This document shows positions 8,733 to 15,943 of a stretch of 64,000 nt of DNA, in pieces. Each line of letters begins with the position of its first letter. Position 1 is the stretch's first letter. Source of the DNA: Taibaiella koreensis. GTDB taxonomy: Bacteria; Bacteroidota; Bacteroidia; Chitinophagales; Chitinophagaceae. Both the position numbers and the translations under genes were made by a program. Below the pieces are notes generated by a model, which worked only from the letters and a program-made list of their open reading frames with translations, was not told the origin of the DNA and searched no databases. Location: contig NZ_QVNU01000005.1 in the NCBI RefSeq assembly GCF_003545715.1, positions 417,711-481,710 on the forward strand. The letters are read 5' to 3'.

Positions 8733-8790
8733 TAGTATTGAGATTTGGGTATTGGGTATTGAGATGTTACGTTGCCAATACCCAAAAGGT
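8733..8790. repeat. 7-bp-periodic intergenic tract
   Basis: Short tandem runs of the type GGTATTG/AGTATTG occupy the gap between the acyl-CoA dehydrogenase start and the stop of the first four-helix-bundle gene. Related tracts occur at 9199, 10436, 10945, 13371, 24973 and 47097. Confidence 0.6.
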
Positions 8791-8803
8791 TTTAAAAATT
8801 ATT

Positions 8804-9157
8804 TTAAGTCAATAAGCTTTGCTGAAGTCGGTAATTCATCTTCTGCAGATCATCCAGACGATCCAATAAAAGTGCTGACCGCTCTGTATCCAGTAGTTCC
8901 AGTCTTTGGGCAATAATAATCTGAGTTTGGAGTTCGTACGAAGAACCATTGGCGATAGCCAGAAAATGCTTAAAATCTCCATTTGTATTTCTACCCGCCC
9001 CTTCTGCAATATTTGAAGGAACAGAAACAGCTGATCTCCTGATTTGAGAAGTTAATCCGTAGGTTTCCTCTTTAGGAAAGTAAGCAGTGGCACCATACAC
9101 TTGTGTCGCAAGATCAATGGCCTTGTGCCATATCTTCAAATCGCTGAGCTTATGCAT
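8804..9157 (-). CDS. four-helix-bundle protein (23S rRNA intervening-sequence family), copy 1
   Basis: A 117-residue protein of the TIGR02436/S23 family. The hallmarks are the N-terminal [12 protein letters not shown], the central [24 protein letters not shown] and the SSYELQTQI helix. The family was first found inside 23S rRNA intervening sequences and as an accessory of diversity-generating retroelements; the function of the free-standing Bacteroidota copies is unknown. It is strongly similar along its full length to the gene at 10518. Both sit between beta-oxidation genes and are flanked by repeat tracts, which suggests they arrived as cassettes and have no part in fatty-acid metabolism. 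Confidence 0.9.
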   Translation of the reverse strand: MHKLSDLKIWHKAIDLATQVYGATAYFPKEETYGLTSQIRRSAVSVPSNIAEGAGRNTNGDFKHFLAIANGSSYELQTQIIIAQRLELLDTERSALLLDRLDDLQKMNYRLQQSLLT

Positions 9158-9198
9158 ATTCTTACAATTTTAATTGCGAAAATTCACCTGACGCTGGT

Positions 9199-9247
9199 AC
9201 TTATTACTTACTGCCTCAATACTCATTACTCACTACCCAATACTCAA
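9199..9247. repeat. 7-bp-periodic intergenic tract
   Basis: Repeats of TACTCAATACTCATTACTC type lie upstream of the first four-helix-bundle gene and touch the thiolase stop at 9249. With the tract at 8733 they bracket the cassette. Confidence 0.55.
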
Positions 9248-9248
9248 G

Positions 9249-10427
9249 CTACATCATCTCAAATATCCCGGCGGCGCCCTGCCCGGTACCTACACACATG
9301 GTTACCATGCCATATTTCTTTTCGCGGCGCTTCAGCTCGTTCAATACTTGTACGGTAAGCTTGGCGCCGGTACAACCCAAAGGATGTCCCAGGGCAATAG
9401 CACCGCCATTAACATTAACGATCTCCGGATTCAGGCCCAGCTCCCTGATCACCGCCAGCGATTGCGAGGCAAATGCTTCGTTCAACTCGATCAGGTCGAT
9501 ATCATCCTTCTTCATACCTGCTACCTTAAGGGCTTTAGGAATGGCTTCTATAGGACCGATACCCATGATGCGGGGCGGCACACCGGCGGAGGCATAGCTA
9601 ACCATACGCGCTACCGGTGTGAGGTTATTTTCTTTCAGGAACTGCTCGCTGACCACCATCACAAAAGCCGCACCATCGCTGGTCTGCGAAGAATTGCCTG
9701 CGGTCACGCTGCCACCTGCGGCAAACACGGGCTTCAGCTTCGCCAGCGCTTCTGTTGAAGTATCGGCGCGCGGGCCTTCGTCGGTATCGACCACGTACTC
9801 CCGGGTCTTTTTCTTACCGCAATTGGCGCCCACATAGGTTTCCTGTATAGTCACCGGCACGATCTGGTCTTTGAACTTCCCTTCGGCCAATGCCTTCAGG
9901 GCCTTTTGATGAGAATGCAAGGCAAATTGATCCTGGTCTTCACGGCTTACTTTATATTCTTTGGCCACCTGTTCGGCAGTCAGGCCCATATTCCAGTAAT
10001 AATCGGGATGTGCCAGGGCTGTATCGGCATCGGGTACCACCCGCCATCCCCCCATGGGAATAAGGCTCATGCTTTCGGAACCGCCGGCAATAATACAATG
10101 TGCCAACCCACTATGGATCTTGGCTGCAGCGATAGCGATCGTTTCGAGTCCCGAGGCGCAGTAGCGGTTCACAGTCACGGCCGATACTTTGTCGGTATCG
10201 AAGCTCATGAGGGATACAAAACGGGCGAAGTTGAGCCCTTGCTCCGCTTCCGGCATGGCATTGCCTACGATAAGGTCGTCGACCTGTTCGGCTCTCACCT
10301 GCGGTACCGAGGCCATCAGGTGTTTGATCACGTCAGCAGCCAGTACATCGGGGCGGGTGAAACGGAAGCCTCCGCGGGGCGCTTTGCCCACGGCTGTCCT
10401 GAAGCCGGTTACGATATATGCGTTCAT
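9249..10427 (-). CDS. acetyl-CoA C-acyltransferase (beta-ketothiolase)
   Basis: A 392-residue thiolase for the last step of beta-oxidation, cleaving 3-ketoacyl-CoA with CoA. The nucleophile is Cys90 in VNRYCASG; the conserved His is in [14 protein letters not shown] and the second catalytic Cys in MCVGTGQG close to the C-terminus. The order FadB-type enzyme, thiolase, acyl-CoA dehydrogenase on one strand is the usual fad arrangement of Bacteroidota and Bacillus, so its partner is the multifunctional enzyme at 10986-13364. It is distinct from the two thiolases at 35-38 kb, which lie in another regulon. Confidence 0.94.
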   Translation of the reverse strand: MNAYIVTGFRTAVGKAPRGGFRFTRPDVLAADVIKHLMASVPQVRAEQVDDLIVGNAMPEAEQGLNFARFVSLMSFDTDKVSAVTVNRYCASGLETIAIAAAKIHSGLAHCIIAGGSESMSLIPMGGWRVVPDADTALAHPDYYWNMGLTAEQVAKEYKVSREDQDQFALHSHQKALKALAEGKFKDQIVPVTIQETYVGANCGKKKTREYVVDTDEGPRADTSTEALAKLKPVFAAGGSVTAGNSSQTSDGAAFVMVVSEQFLKENNLTPVARMVSYASAGVPPRIMGIGPIEAIPKALKVAGMKKDDIDLIELNEAFASQSLAVIRELGLNPEIVNVNGGAIALGHPLGCTGAKLTVQVLNELKRREKKYGMVTMCVGTGQGAAGIFEMM

Positions 10428-10435
10428 TTGATTTT

Positions 10436-10474
10436 TTAGATGTTAGATGTTAGACATTAGATATTAGACATTGG
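10436..10474. repeat. 7-bp-periodic intergenic tract
   Basis: Direct repeats of TTAGATG/TTAGACA/TTAGATA lie between the thiolase start and the second four-helix-bundle gene. Confidence 0.55.
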
Positions 10475-10517
10475 GATCGTATTGTCCTGTCTCCTTCCGT
10501 CTTTTCTTTTTACGATG

Positions 10518-10880
10518 TTATAGCGTTCTGTTCTTGATATTTTCCTTGAAGGCATAAGTCATTTTTAGCAGTTCATTGATATTGTGTGTCAGATATTCAG
10601 ATTGCTCGGCGTTGATCAGATGTAACTTCTCTGAAATAATAACCTGCGTTTGCAGCTCATAAGCCGATCCGGTCGCTATACCGAGAAAGTGTATGAATTC
10701 TTTATTTGAATTTCGACCGGCGCCTTCCGCGATATTAGAGGGAATAGAAGCAGATGACCGCCTTATCTGAGCAGTAAGCCCATAAGTCTCTGTTGGCGGG
10801 AAATGGGCCGTCGCCTTATACACATCTACGCATATGTCGATAGCCTTGTTCCAGATTTTCATATCCCCGAGTTTATGCAT
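10518..10880 (-). CDS. four-helix-bundle protein (23S rRNA intervening-sequence family), copy 2
   Basis: A 120-residue paralogue of the gene at 8804. It shares [35 protein letters not shown] and the SAYELQTQVIIS helix, and by eye roughly three in five residues match copy 1. The two copies lie 1.4 kb apart on the same strand, each in a gap between fad genes. As with copy 1, repeat tracts of the same heptamer style bracket it (10436-10474 and 10945-10995). Function is unknown; the family forms multimeric helical bundles that are thought to bind nucleic acid. Confidence 0.9.
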   Translation of the reverse strand: MHKLGDMKIWNKAIDICVDVYKATAHFPPTETYGLTAQIRRSSASIPSNIAEGAGRNSNKEFIHFLGIATGSAYELQTQVIISEKLHLINAEQSEYLTHNINELLKMTYAFKENIKNRTL

Positions 10881-10944
10881 AACATTTTGTTTTAAAAAGA
10901 TGAATACCGTTTATACAGGCACATCAAAAGGTTATGGTTTTATC

Positions 10945-10995
10945 TGGTATCTAATGTCTAGCATCTAATATCTAACGTCTGATAACTAATTTCTA
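10945..10995. repeat. 7-bp-periodic intergenic tract
   Basis: Repeats of ATCTAAT/GTCTAGC/ATCTAAC run up to and slightly past the TAG stop (10986-10988) of the FadB-type gene. Confidence 0.55.
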
Positions 10996-13364
10996 AGTAC
11001 TTTTCCGCCGTTCAGAATAGACTGTATCCTTTCCAGGGTTTTCTTTTCGGTCGTCAGGCTCAGGAAGGCTTCGCGCTCCAGGTCGAGCAGGTATTGCTCG
11101 CTCACCTCAGTGGGCTGGGAAAGGTCCCCGCCGGCCAGCACATAGCCCAGCTTCTGCGATATCTTTACATCGTGCTCGCTGATATAATTGCCGGTAAACA
11201 TGGAGTTGGCGCCCAGGTAAGCCAGGCCCAGCGCCTGCTTGCCCAGCACTTTAATATCCTTGCGGTGTGCAGGCTGCACATAGCCGGCGTTAGCCATTTC
11301 CAGGCATTCGGCCTTGGCCTCGGCCAGCAACCGGTTGCGTGAGATCACTACCTTATCCAGGCCTCTACGCAGGTAGCCCAATTCAAAGGCTTCTTCTGCC
11401 GAGGTCGATACCTTGGCCTGACCTATGGTAAGGAAACGGTCGCGATAGGTATTGAGCGCTACATCGCCTTCATGCAGAGAATCGGAGAGCCGTACAGCAA
11501 ACTCCTTGGAGCCACCCCCGCCCGGTATCAGTCCTACACCAAACTCCACCAGGCCGATATAGGCTTCGGCATGCGCCACTACCTTATCGGCATGCAGGCA
11601 CATTTCACAGCCGCCGCCTAATGCCATATTGTGCGGAGCCACTACTACGGGTATAGCAGAATAGCGGACACGCATCATGGTATTCTGAAACTGGCGTATA
11701 GCAAAGTCCAGCTCATCGTATTCCTGCTCTACAGCCATCATGAAGATCATGCCCACATTGGCGCCGGCGCTGAAATTGCCGCCTTCGTTGGAGATCACCA
11801 GGCCTTTGTATTCTTTCTCAGCCAGGTCTATCGCCTTGTTGATACCTTCCAGCACCTCACCGCCGATACTGTTCATCTTGGTATGGAATTCCAGGTTCAG
11901 GATACCATCGCCGATGTCGGTGATTGTAGTGCCGCTGTTCTTCCATACCGTCTTGCTTTCGCGTATGTTCTCCAGCAATATAAATTCTTCGGTGCCCGGA
12001 ATGACTTGGTATGATTTTGTAGGAATATCGTAATACAGGCGATGGCCATTCTCTATCTTGTAGAACGTAGTGTTTCCTGCCGACAGCATATCGTATACCC
12101 ACTGTGCAGGCTTATTGCCGGCCTCTTCCATTGCTTTTATGGTAGCTTCAACGCCCAGTGCATCCCAGGTATCGAAGGGTCCGAGCTCCCAGCCGTAACC
12201 GGCCTTAATAGCATCGTCGATCTTGTACAGCTCGTCGGAGATCTCGGGTATACGGTGGCTGGAATAAGCAAAAAGCGGGAACAGTGTGGCGCGGTAAAAA
12301 TCACCGGCCTTATCTTTTGCGGCGATGAGCATGCGCAACCGCTGCCGCAGGTCGTCGACAGGTTTGGTGGCTTCCAGCACGGCAAACTTCACTTTCTGGG
12401 AAGGTTTATATTCCAGGGTCTTCAGATCCAGTGCATGGATCTCGCTTTTGCCACCCTCCCCTCTTACTTTTTTAAAGAAACCTTGCTCGGTCTTGCTACC
12501 CAGCCATTTGTTCTCAATCATTTTGTTGACGAAGGCCGGTACTTTCAGCATCCCTTTTGCTTCGTCATCCGGTACATTTTCTACCAGGCTGTTGGCTACC
12601 AGGGCCAGCGTGTCGATTCCCACCACATCGGCGGTACGGAAGGTGGCCGATTTGGGACGGCCCACTACGGGCCCCGTTAGCTTGTCTACCTCTTCAACGG
12701 TCATCCCGGTCTTTTCCACATATTGCAACAGGCTCATCATGCTGAAGACCCCGATACGGTTGCCAATGAACGCTGGCGTATCCTTGGCCTGCACGGTCGT
12801 CTTACCGAGGAATTTTTCACCGTAATGCATCAGGAAACTGATCACTTCCTTATTCGTGTCGGTAGTGGGAATGATCTCGAGCAGCCTGAGATAACGCGGC
12901 GGATTAAAGAAGTGCGTTCCACAAAAGTGCTTCCTGAAATCTTCGCTGCGGCCTTCGGCCATCAGGTGTATCGGAATACCGGAAGTATTGGAAGTAATGA
13001 GCGAGCCCGGCTTGCGGTACTGCTCTACATTGGCAAACACCTTCTTTTTGATGTCGAGCCTTTCGATCACCACCTCGATCACCCAATCGCAGTCCTTAAT
13101 GCGGGGCAGATCGTCGTCCAGGTTACCGGTGCTTATTCTTTTCGCAAAGGATTTGCTATAGATGGGCGAAGGGTTGGATTTAAGGGCGAAGGCCAGCGCA
13201 TCGTTCACGATCTTGTTGCGGGCCTTGCCATCGCCTTCGGGCGCATCTTTGGGTACAATGTCCAGCAGCAATACCTCCAGTCCTATATTGGCGAAATGGC
13301 AGGCAATACGACTGCCCATTACCCCGGACCCCAGCACGGCTACTTTTTTAATGATCCGATTCAT
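10986..13364 (-). CDS. 3-hydroxyacyl-CoA dehydrogenase / enoyl-CoA hydratase fusion
   Basis: A 792-residue bifunctional beta-oxidation enzyme. The order is dehydrogenase first: NAD motif VAVLGSGVMGSRIACHFA at about residues 8-25, the HFFNPPRYLRLLEIIP segment near 150, and two HCDH C-terminal helical domains. The hydratase domain is at the C-terminus, with the oxyanion-hole segment HNMALGGGCEM and GLVEFGVGLIPGGGG. This is the domain order of Bacillus FadN; in E. coli FadB the hydratase comes first. It catalyses hydration of enoyl-CoA and oxidation to 3-ketoacyl-CoA, feeding the thiolase at 9249. The TetR gene upstream is separated by a repeat tract. Confidence 0.92.
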   Translation of the reverse strand: MNRIIKKVAVLGSGVMGSRIACHFANIGLEVLLLDIVPKDAPEGDGKARNKIVNDALAFALKSNPSPIYSKSFAKRISTGNLDDDLPRIKDCDWVIEVVIERLDIKKKVFANVEQYRKPGSLITSNTSGIPIHLMAEGRSEDFRKHFCGTHFFNPPRYLRLLEIIPTTDTNKEVISFLMHYGEKFLGKTTVQAKDTPAFIGNRIGVFSMMSLLQYVEKTGMTVEEVDKLTGPVVGRPKSATFRTADVVGIDTLALVANSLVENVPDDEAKGMLKVPAFVNKMIENKWLGSKTEQGFFKKVRGEGGKSEIHALDLKTLEYKPSQKVKFAVLEATKPVDDLRQRLRMLIAAKDKAGDFYRATLFPLFAYSSHRIPEISDELYKIDDAIKAGYGWELGPFDTWDALGVEATIKAMEEAGNKPAQWVYDMLSAGNTTFYKIENGHRLYYDIPTKSYQVIPGTEEFILLENIRESKTVWKNSGTTITDIGDGILNLEFHTKMNSIGGEVLEGINKAIDLAEKEYKGLVISNEGGNFSAGANVGMIFMMAVEQEYDELDFAIRQFQNTMMRVRYSAIPVVVAPHNMALGGGCEMCLHADKVVAHAEAYIGLVEFGVGLIPGGGGSKEFAVRLSDSLHEGDVALNTYRDRFLTIGQAKVSTSAEEAFELGYLRRGLDKVVISRNRLLAEAKAECLEMANAGYVQPAHRKDIKVLGKQALGLAYLGANSMFTGNYISEHDVKISQKLGYVLAGGDLSQPTEVSEQYLLDLEREAFLSLTTEKKTLERIQSILNGGKVLRN

Positions 13365-13370
13365 TTGAGA

Positions 13371-13513
13371 TTTAAGTATTAAGAGTCAGGTATTAAGTAT
13401 TAAGTATTAGGTATTAAGTATTGGGTATTGGGTATTGAGTATTGGGTATTGAGTATTAAGTATTGGGTATTGGAATTTAGAATTTGGATACATAGTACTT
13501 GAGACCTGATACA
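13371..13513. repeat. long 7-bp-periodic intergenic tract
   Basis: About 140 bp consist of degenerate heptamers AGTATTA, GGTATTG and AGTATTG followed by a looser TACATAGTACTTGA pair. They fill the gap between the stop of the TetR gene and the start of the FadB-type gene, where a promoter might otherwise be expected. Confidence 0.65.
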
Positions 13514-13534
13514 TAGTACTTGATACCCGCTCCA

Positions 13535-14095
13535 TCACACACTGATCGCCTGCCATACTGCTTCGTGGAACTTTTGCTTGGCGCCTTTCTTATTCAGATC
13601 GGTCTTGTGCGCCAGGTGCAGCTTAATGATCGTATTCATGGGTCCATGGATCAGAGCTAACAAAATGGCATCGGGAATGTTCCGGATCACACCTTGCTTT
13701 TTTCCCTCCCGCATCATCTTATAAATGGGCAGGAGCAGGGTAAAATTTTCATCCTGGTTTTCTTTGAATAAAAAAGGGGCATAGGTGTATTGCTCAATAA
13801 AACTGAAATTGTCCGGCTCAGCCAGATAGAAGTCTATCGCCAGATCGATCATATTGAAGAAATTGGCCTTTACCGGCTTGCCATCGTCGTAGCCCTCGAG
13901 CACATTCTGGTTAAACTCATTCACGATCATGCCATACAATGCATTGATCAGGTCTTCCTTTCCTTTAAAGTACAGGTAAATGGTTCCGGCTGCTACGCCG
14001 GCTTCCTGCGCAATCTTTTTCATGTTCAGGTGATAGAATCCTTCACGGTTGACCAGCTTCAATACACTTTTGAGAATGGCCTGCTTTTTGTCCAT
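13535..14095 (-). CDS. TetR-family regulator, FadR-like
   Basis: A 186-residue TetR protein: HTH at about residues 8-55 (MKKIAQEAGVAAGTIYLYFKGKEDLINALY) and a helical ligand-binding domain. Its position at the head of the minus-strand fad genes, and the operator 23 bp upstream of its start, match FadR repressors of the Bacillus and Thermus type, which are released from DNA by long-chain acyl-CoA. It would repress itself and, by read-through, the genes after it. The ligand is inferred from context; other acyl-CoA-sensing TetR proteins would look similar. Confidence 0.85.
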   Translation of the reverse strand: MDKKQAILKSVLKLVNREGFYHLNMKKIAQEAGVAAGTIYLYFKGKEDLINALYGMIVNEFNQNVLEGYDDGKPVKANFFNMIDLAIDFYLAEPDNFSFIEQYTYAPFLFKENQDENFTLLLPIYKMMREGKKQGVIRNIPDAILLALIHGPMNTIIKLHLAHKTDLNKKGAKQKFHEAVWQAISV

Positions 14096-14117
14096 ACAAC
14101 AATATTAAGCAAAAAAA

Positions 14118-14135
14118 TGAATGAACGTTCATTTT
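14118..14135 (-). promoter_or_regulatory. FadR-like operator
   Basis: TGAATGAACGTTCATTTT contains the perfect 14-bp palindrome AATGAACGTTCATT (14120-14133). It resembles the Bacillus FadR box TGAATGAnTAnTCATTCA: the left half is identical and five of seven bases match on the right. It lies 23 bp upstream of the TetR start, where it would block the promoter. Confidence 0.65.
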
Positions 14136-14308
14136 TGAAAAAAAAGAGTAAGCTGGTACTCACCGGCCCTTAACCGGTCGCTAACCAAGGCCGCGGCCCT
14201 GTTTTCAGCAACCGTTAATGTGCAAAACTTCTTAACGTTTCATTTGATTTTTATGGCGACTATAAATACTTTCGCCACTGTAACCCTTCATCTTTTATAC
14301 GCATTGTC

Positions 14309-14863
14309 ATGAAACCGCTCAATTTGCAGGAAGACCTGATCCGGGATTTCCAGGAACAGAAAAAGACCGTTAAGGAACAGGTGGCGCTCATTGATCCCAT
14401 GGCCACATCGCTGCGCAAGCCGGCCGCCAAACGCCTGTTCCATACCGGCATCATCGTCTTCATGGAGATCCTTTGCTGGCTGCTCGTATTGGGCTGCATC
14501 GCCTTCGTGCTCTTTGCCGATAAGCTTTATCCTTTTTATTACCTCAGCCAGCTGCAACACGATACTGCATTGGGCGAACGCTATAAGCCGGAAGACCTGA
14601 AGGCGCTGCACTGGATGGTGAGGGGAGCCGGCCTGGTCCTCGCGCTGCTCCTGCTCATAGTCGCCCGCATGCTGGCGGCCATCCGCCTCAAGAACAGCAT
14701 CCTGCACATTGCCGGGAAAAATATGAAGCAACTGGTGGAGCAGCTGCTGAAACGGAAGGCAGCCATGGAGAATATGGAGCAGAAGTATCCTTCCGAGTTA
14801 CCTCAGAACGACGATGCCGTCGTGATCCAGGTACAGAAACCGCACAATGATATTCTCCTTTAA
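14309..14863 (+). CDS. membrane protein of unknown function
   Basis: I do not recognise this 184-residue protein. The N-terminal 45 residues are charged and cytoplasmic in character; two membrane spans follow at about 48-70 (IIVFMEILCWLLVLGCIAFVLF) and 106-122 (GAGLVLALLLLIVARML), then a basic, probably coiled, C-terminal tail. The real gene status is supported by codon composition like its neighbours and by its isolated position between the divergent fad block and purine nucleoside phosphorylase. No enzymatic motif is visible. Confidence 0.7.
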   Translation: MKPLNLQEDLIRDFQEQKKTVKEQVALIDPMATSLRKPAAKRLFHTGIIVFMEILCWLLVLGCIAFVLFADKLYPFYYLSQLQHDTALGERYKPEDLKALHWMVRGAGLVLALLLLIVARMLAAIRLKNSILHIAGKNMKQLVEQLLKRKAAMENMEQKYPSELPQNDDAVVIQVQKPHNDILL

Positions 14864-14925
14864 GCCGTCCAATAAGAGCAAAAGGTTAATATTCGCGGCA
14901 ACGGTATTTCATATGGATTTAAAAT

Positions 14926-14933
14926 TATCTTTG
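14926..14933 (+). promoter_or_regulatory. Bacteroidota -7 box for the nucleoside phosphorylase gene
   Basis: TATCTTTG matches the TAnnTTTG -7 consensus exactly and lies 31 bp before the start codon. No clear -33 TTTG is present at the usual distance. Confidence 0.45.
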
Positions 14934-14964
14934 CAGCCATTTTTTAAAAAAACCGTATCCTTCA

Positions 14965-15783
14965 ATGTCCTTTGAACAAATACAGGAAACCGCTGCATTC
15001 ATACAAAGCAAGATCAAACAGACGCCCATTGCGGGTATTATCCTGGGCAGCGGCCTGGGCGACCTCGCCAGGGTGGTAGAAGCCGAGGTAGAGATCCCTT
15101 ATTCCGATATCCCCAATTTTCCTCACAGCACGGTTGAGGGACATGCGGGCAAGCTTATCTTCGGTACATTGAAGGGTCGGCAGGTAATGCTGATGGCCGG
15201 CAGATTCCATTATTACGAAGGCTACAGCATGCAGGAGGTAACTTTTCCTGTAAGAGTAATGAGGGCGTTGGGTGTGGAAACCCTTATCGTGTCCAATGCC
15301 GCCGGTGGCATGGACCCCGGGTTCAAGGTGGGCGATATCATGTTCATCCGCGATCATATCAACCAGTTTCCCGAACACCCGCTGCGCGGTAAAAACGACG
15401 ATCGCCTGGGCACCCGCTTCCCCGACATGAGCGAACCCTATAACCTGGGCTTGCTGGCCAAGGCCAGGGATATAGCCCGCAGGCTGGAAATACCGGTACA
15501 CGAAGGTGTCTATGTGGGCCTGCAGGGGCCCACTTTTGAAACCCGTGCCGAATACCACTGGCTGCATGTGATCGGTGGCAATGCCGTAGGCATGAGCACC
15601 GTACCCGAAGTGATCGTGGCGATACACGGAGGCATGAAGGTATTTGCCGCCAGCATTATTACCGACCTCGGCATCCGCGACGAGCTCAATGTGATTACTC
15701 ATGAAGAAGTGCTGCAGGCCGCCAATGCCGCAGCACCTAAGCTGGCTGCCATTGTATCGGAACTGATCAAGACGATCAATTAA
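14965..15783 (+). CDS. purine-nucleoside phosphorylase (trimeric type)
   Basis: A 272-residue enzyme of the PNP/MTAP family that splits purine nucleosides with phosphate. Visible motifs are GSGLG (28-32), GRFHYYEGY (79-87), SNAAGG (110-115), GPTFETRAE with Glu196 at the purine-binding position, and GMSTVPE (209-215). The residue that aligns with Asn243 of human PNP is Asp234 (IITDLG). In human PNP the Asn243Asp change is known to allow adenosine as substrate, so this enzyme may accept 6-aminopurines; that is inference from one position. It has its own promoter and a terminator, so it is monocistronic. Confidence 0.93.
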   Translation: MSFEQIQETAAFIQSKIKQTPIAGIILGSGLGDLARVVEAEVEIPYSDIPNFPHSTVEGHAGKLIFGTLKGRQVMLMAGRFHYYEGYSMQEVTFPVRVMRALGVETLIVSNAAGGMDPGFKVGDIMFIRDHINQFPEHPLRGKNDDRLGTRFPDMSEPYNLGLLAKARDIARRLEIPVHEGVYVGLQGPTFETRAEYHWLHVIGGNAVGMSTVPEVIVAIHGGMKVFAASIITDLGIRDELNVITHEEVLQAANAAAPKLAAIVSELIKTIN

Positions 15784-15801
15784 GCGACAAACATATCCCG
15801 G

Positions 15802-15829
15802 AGCGCTGCCCATTGAGTTGGGCAGCGCT
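15802..15829 (+). terminator. terminator after nucleoside phosphorylase
   Basis: Perfect 11-bp stem AGCGCTGCCCA with a 6-base loop, followed by TTGTT, 19 bp after the stop codon. Confidence 0.75.
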
Positions 15830-15900
15830 TTGTTGCAAGCAGGCGGGCATACCACCTGATGCTGTATTCCTGCAAGGCCGTTCCCATAAGGCTATTTTTA

Positions 15901-15935
15901 TTTGATACAGCCTGCCCCGAAAGTTATTATCTTAG
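15901..15935 (+). promoter_or_regulatory. putative promoter of the propeller kinase operon
   Basis: TTTG at 15901-15904 is followed 23 bases later by TATCTTAG at 15928-15935, one base from the TAnnTTTG -7 consensus. The predicted start of transcription is just before the ATG at 15944, which argues for that start and a very short leader. Confidence 0.4.
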
Positions 15936-15943
15936 CCTCCGGC

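Noticed and set aside
6928..8916. A 662-codon open frame on the plus strand opposite the acyl-CoA dehydrogenase gene.
   Set aside because: It is the antisense shadow of a gene with clear catalytic motifs; its own translation shows no family pattern and is rich in His, Gln and Arg in the manner of antisense frames.
14962..15855. A 297-codon minus-strand frame covering the nucleoside phosphorylase gene.
   Set aside because: It is exactly antisense to a well-supported enzyme gene and has no recognisable domain.
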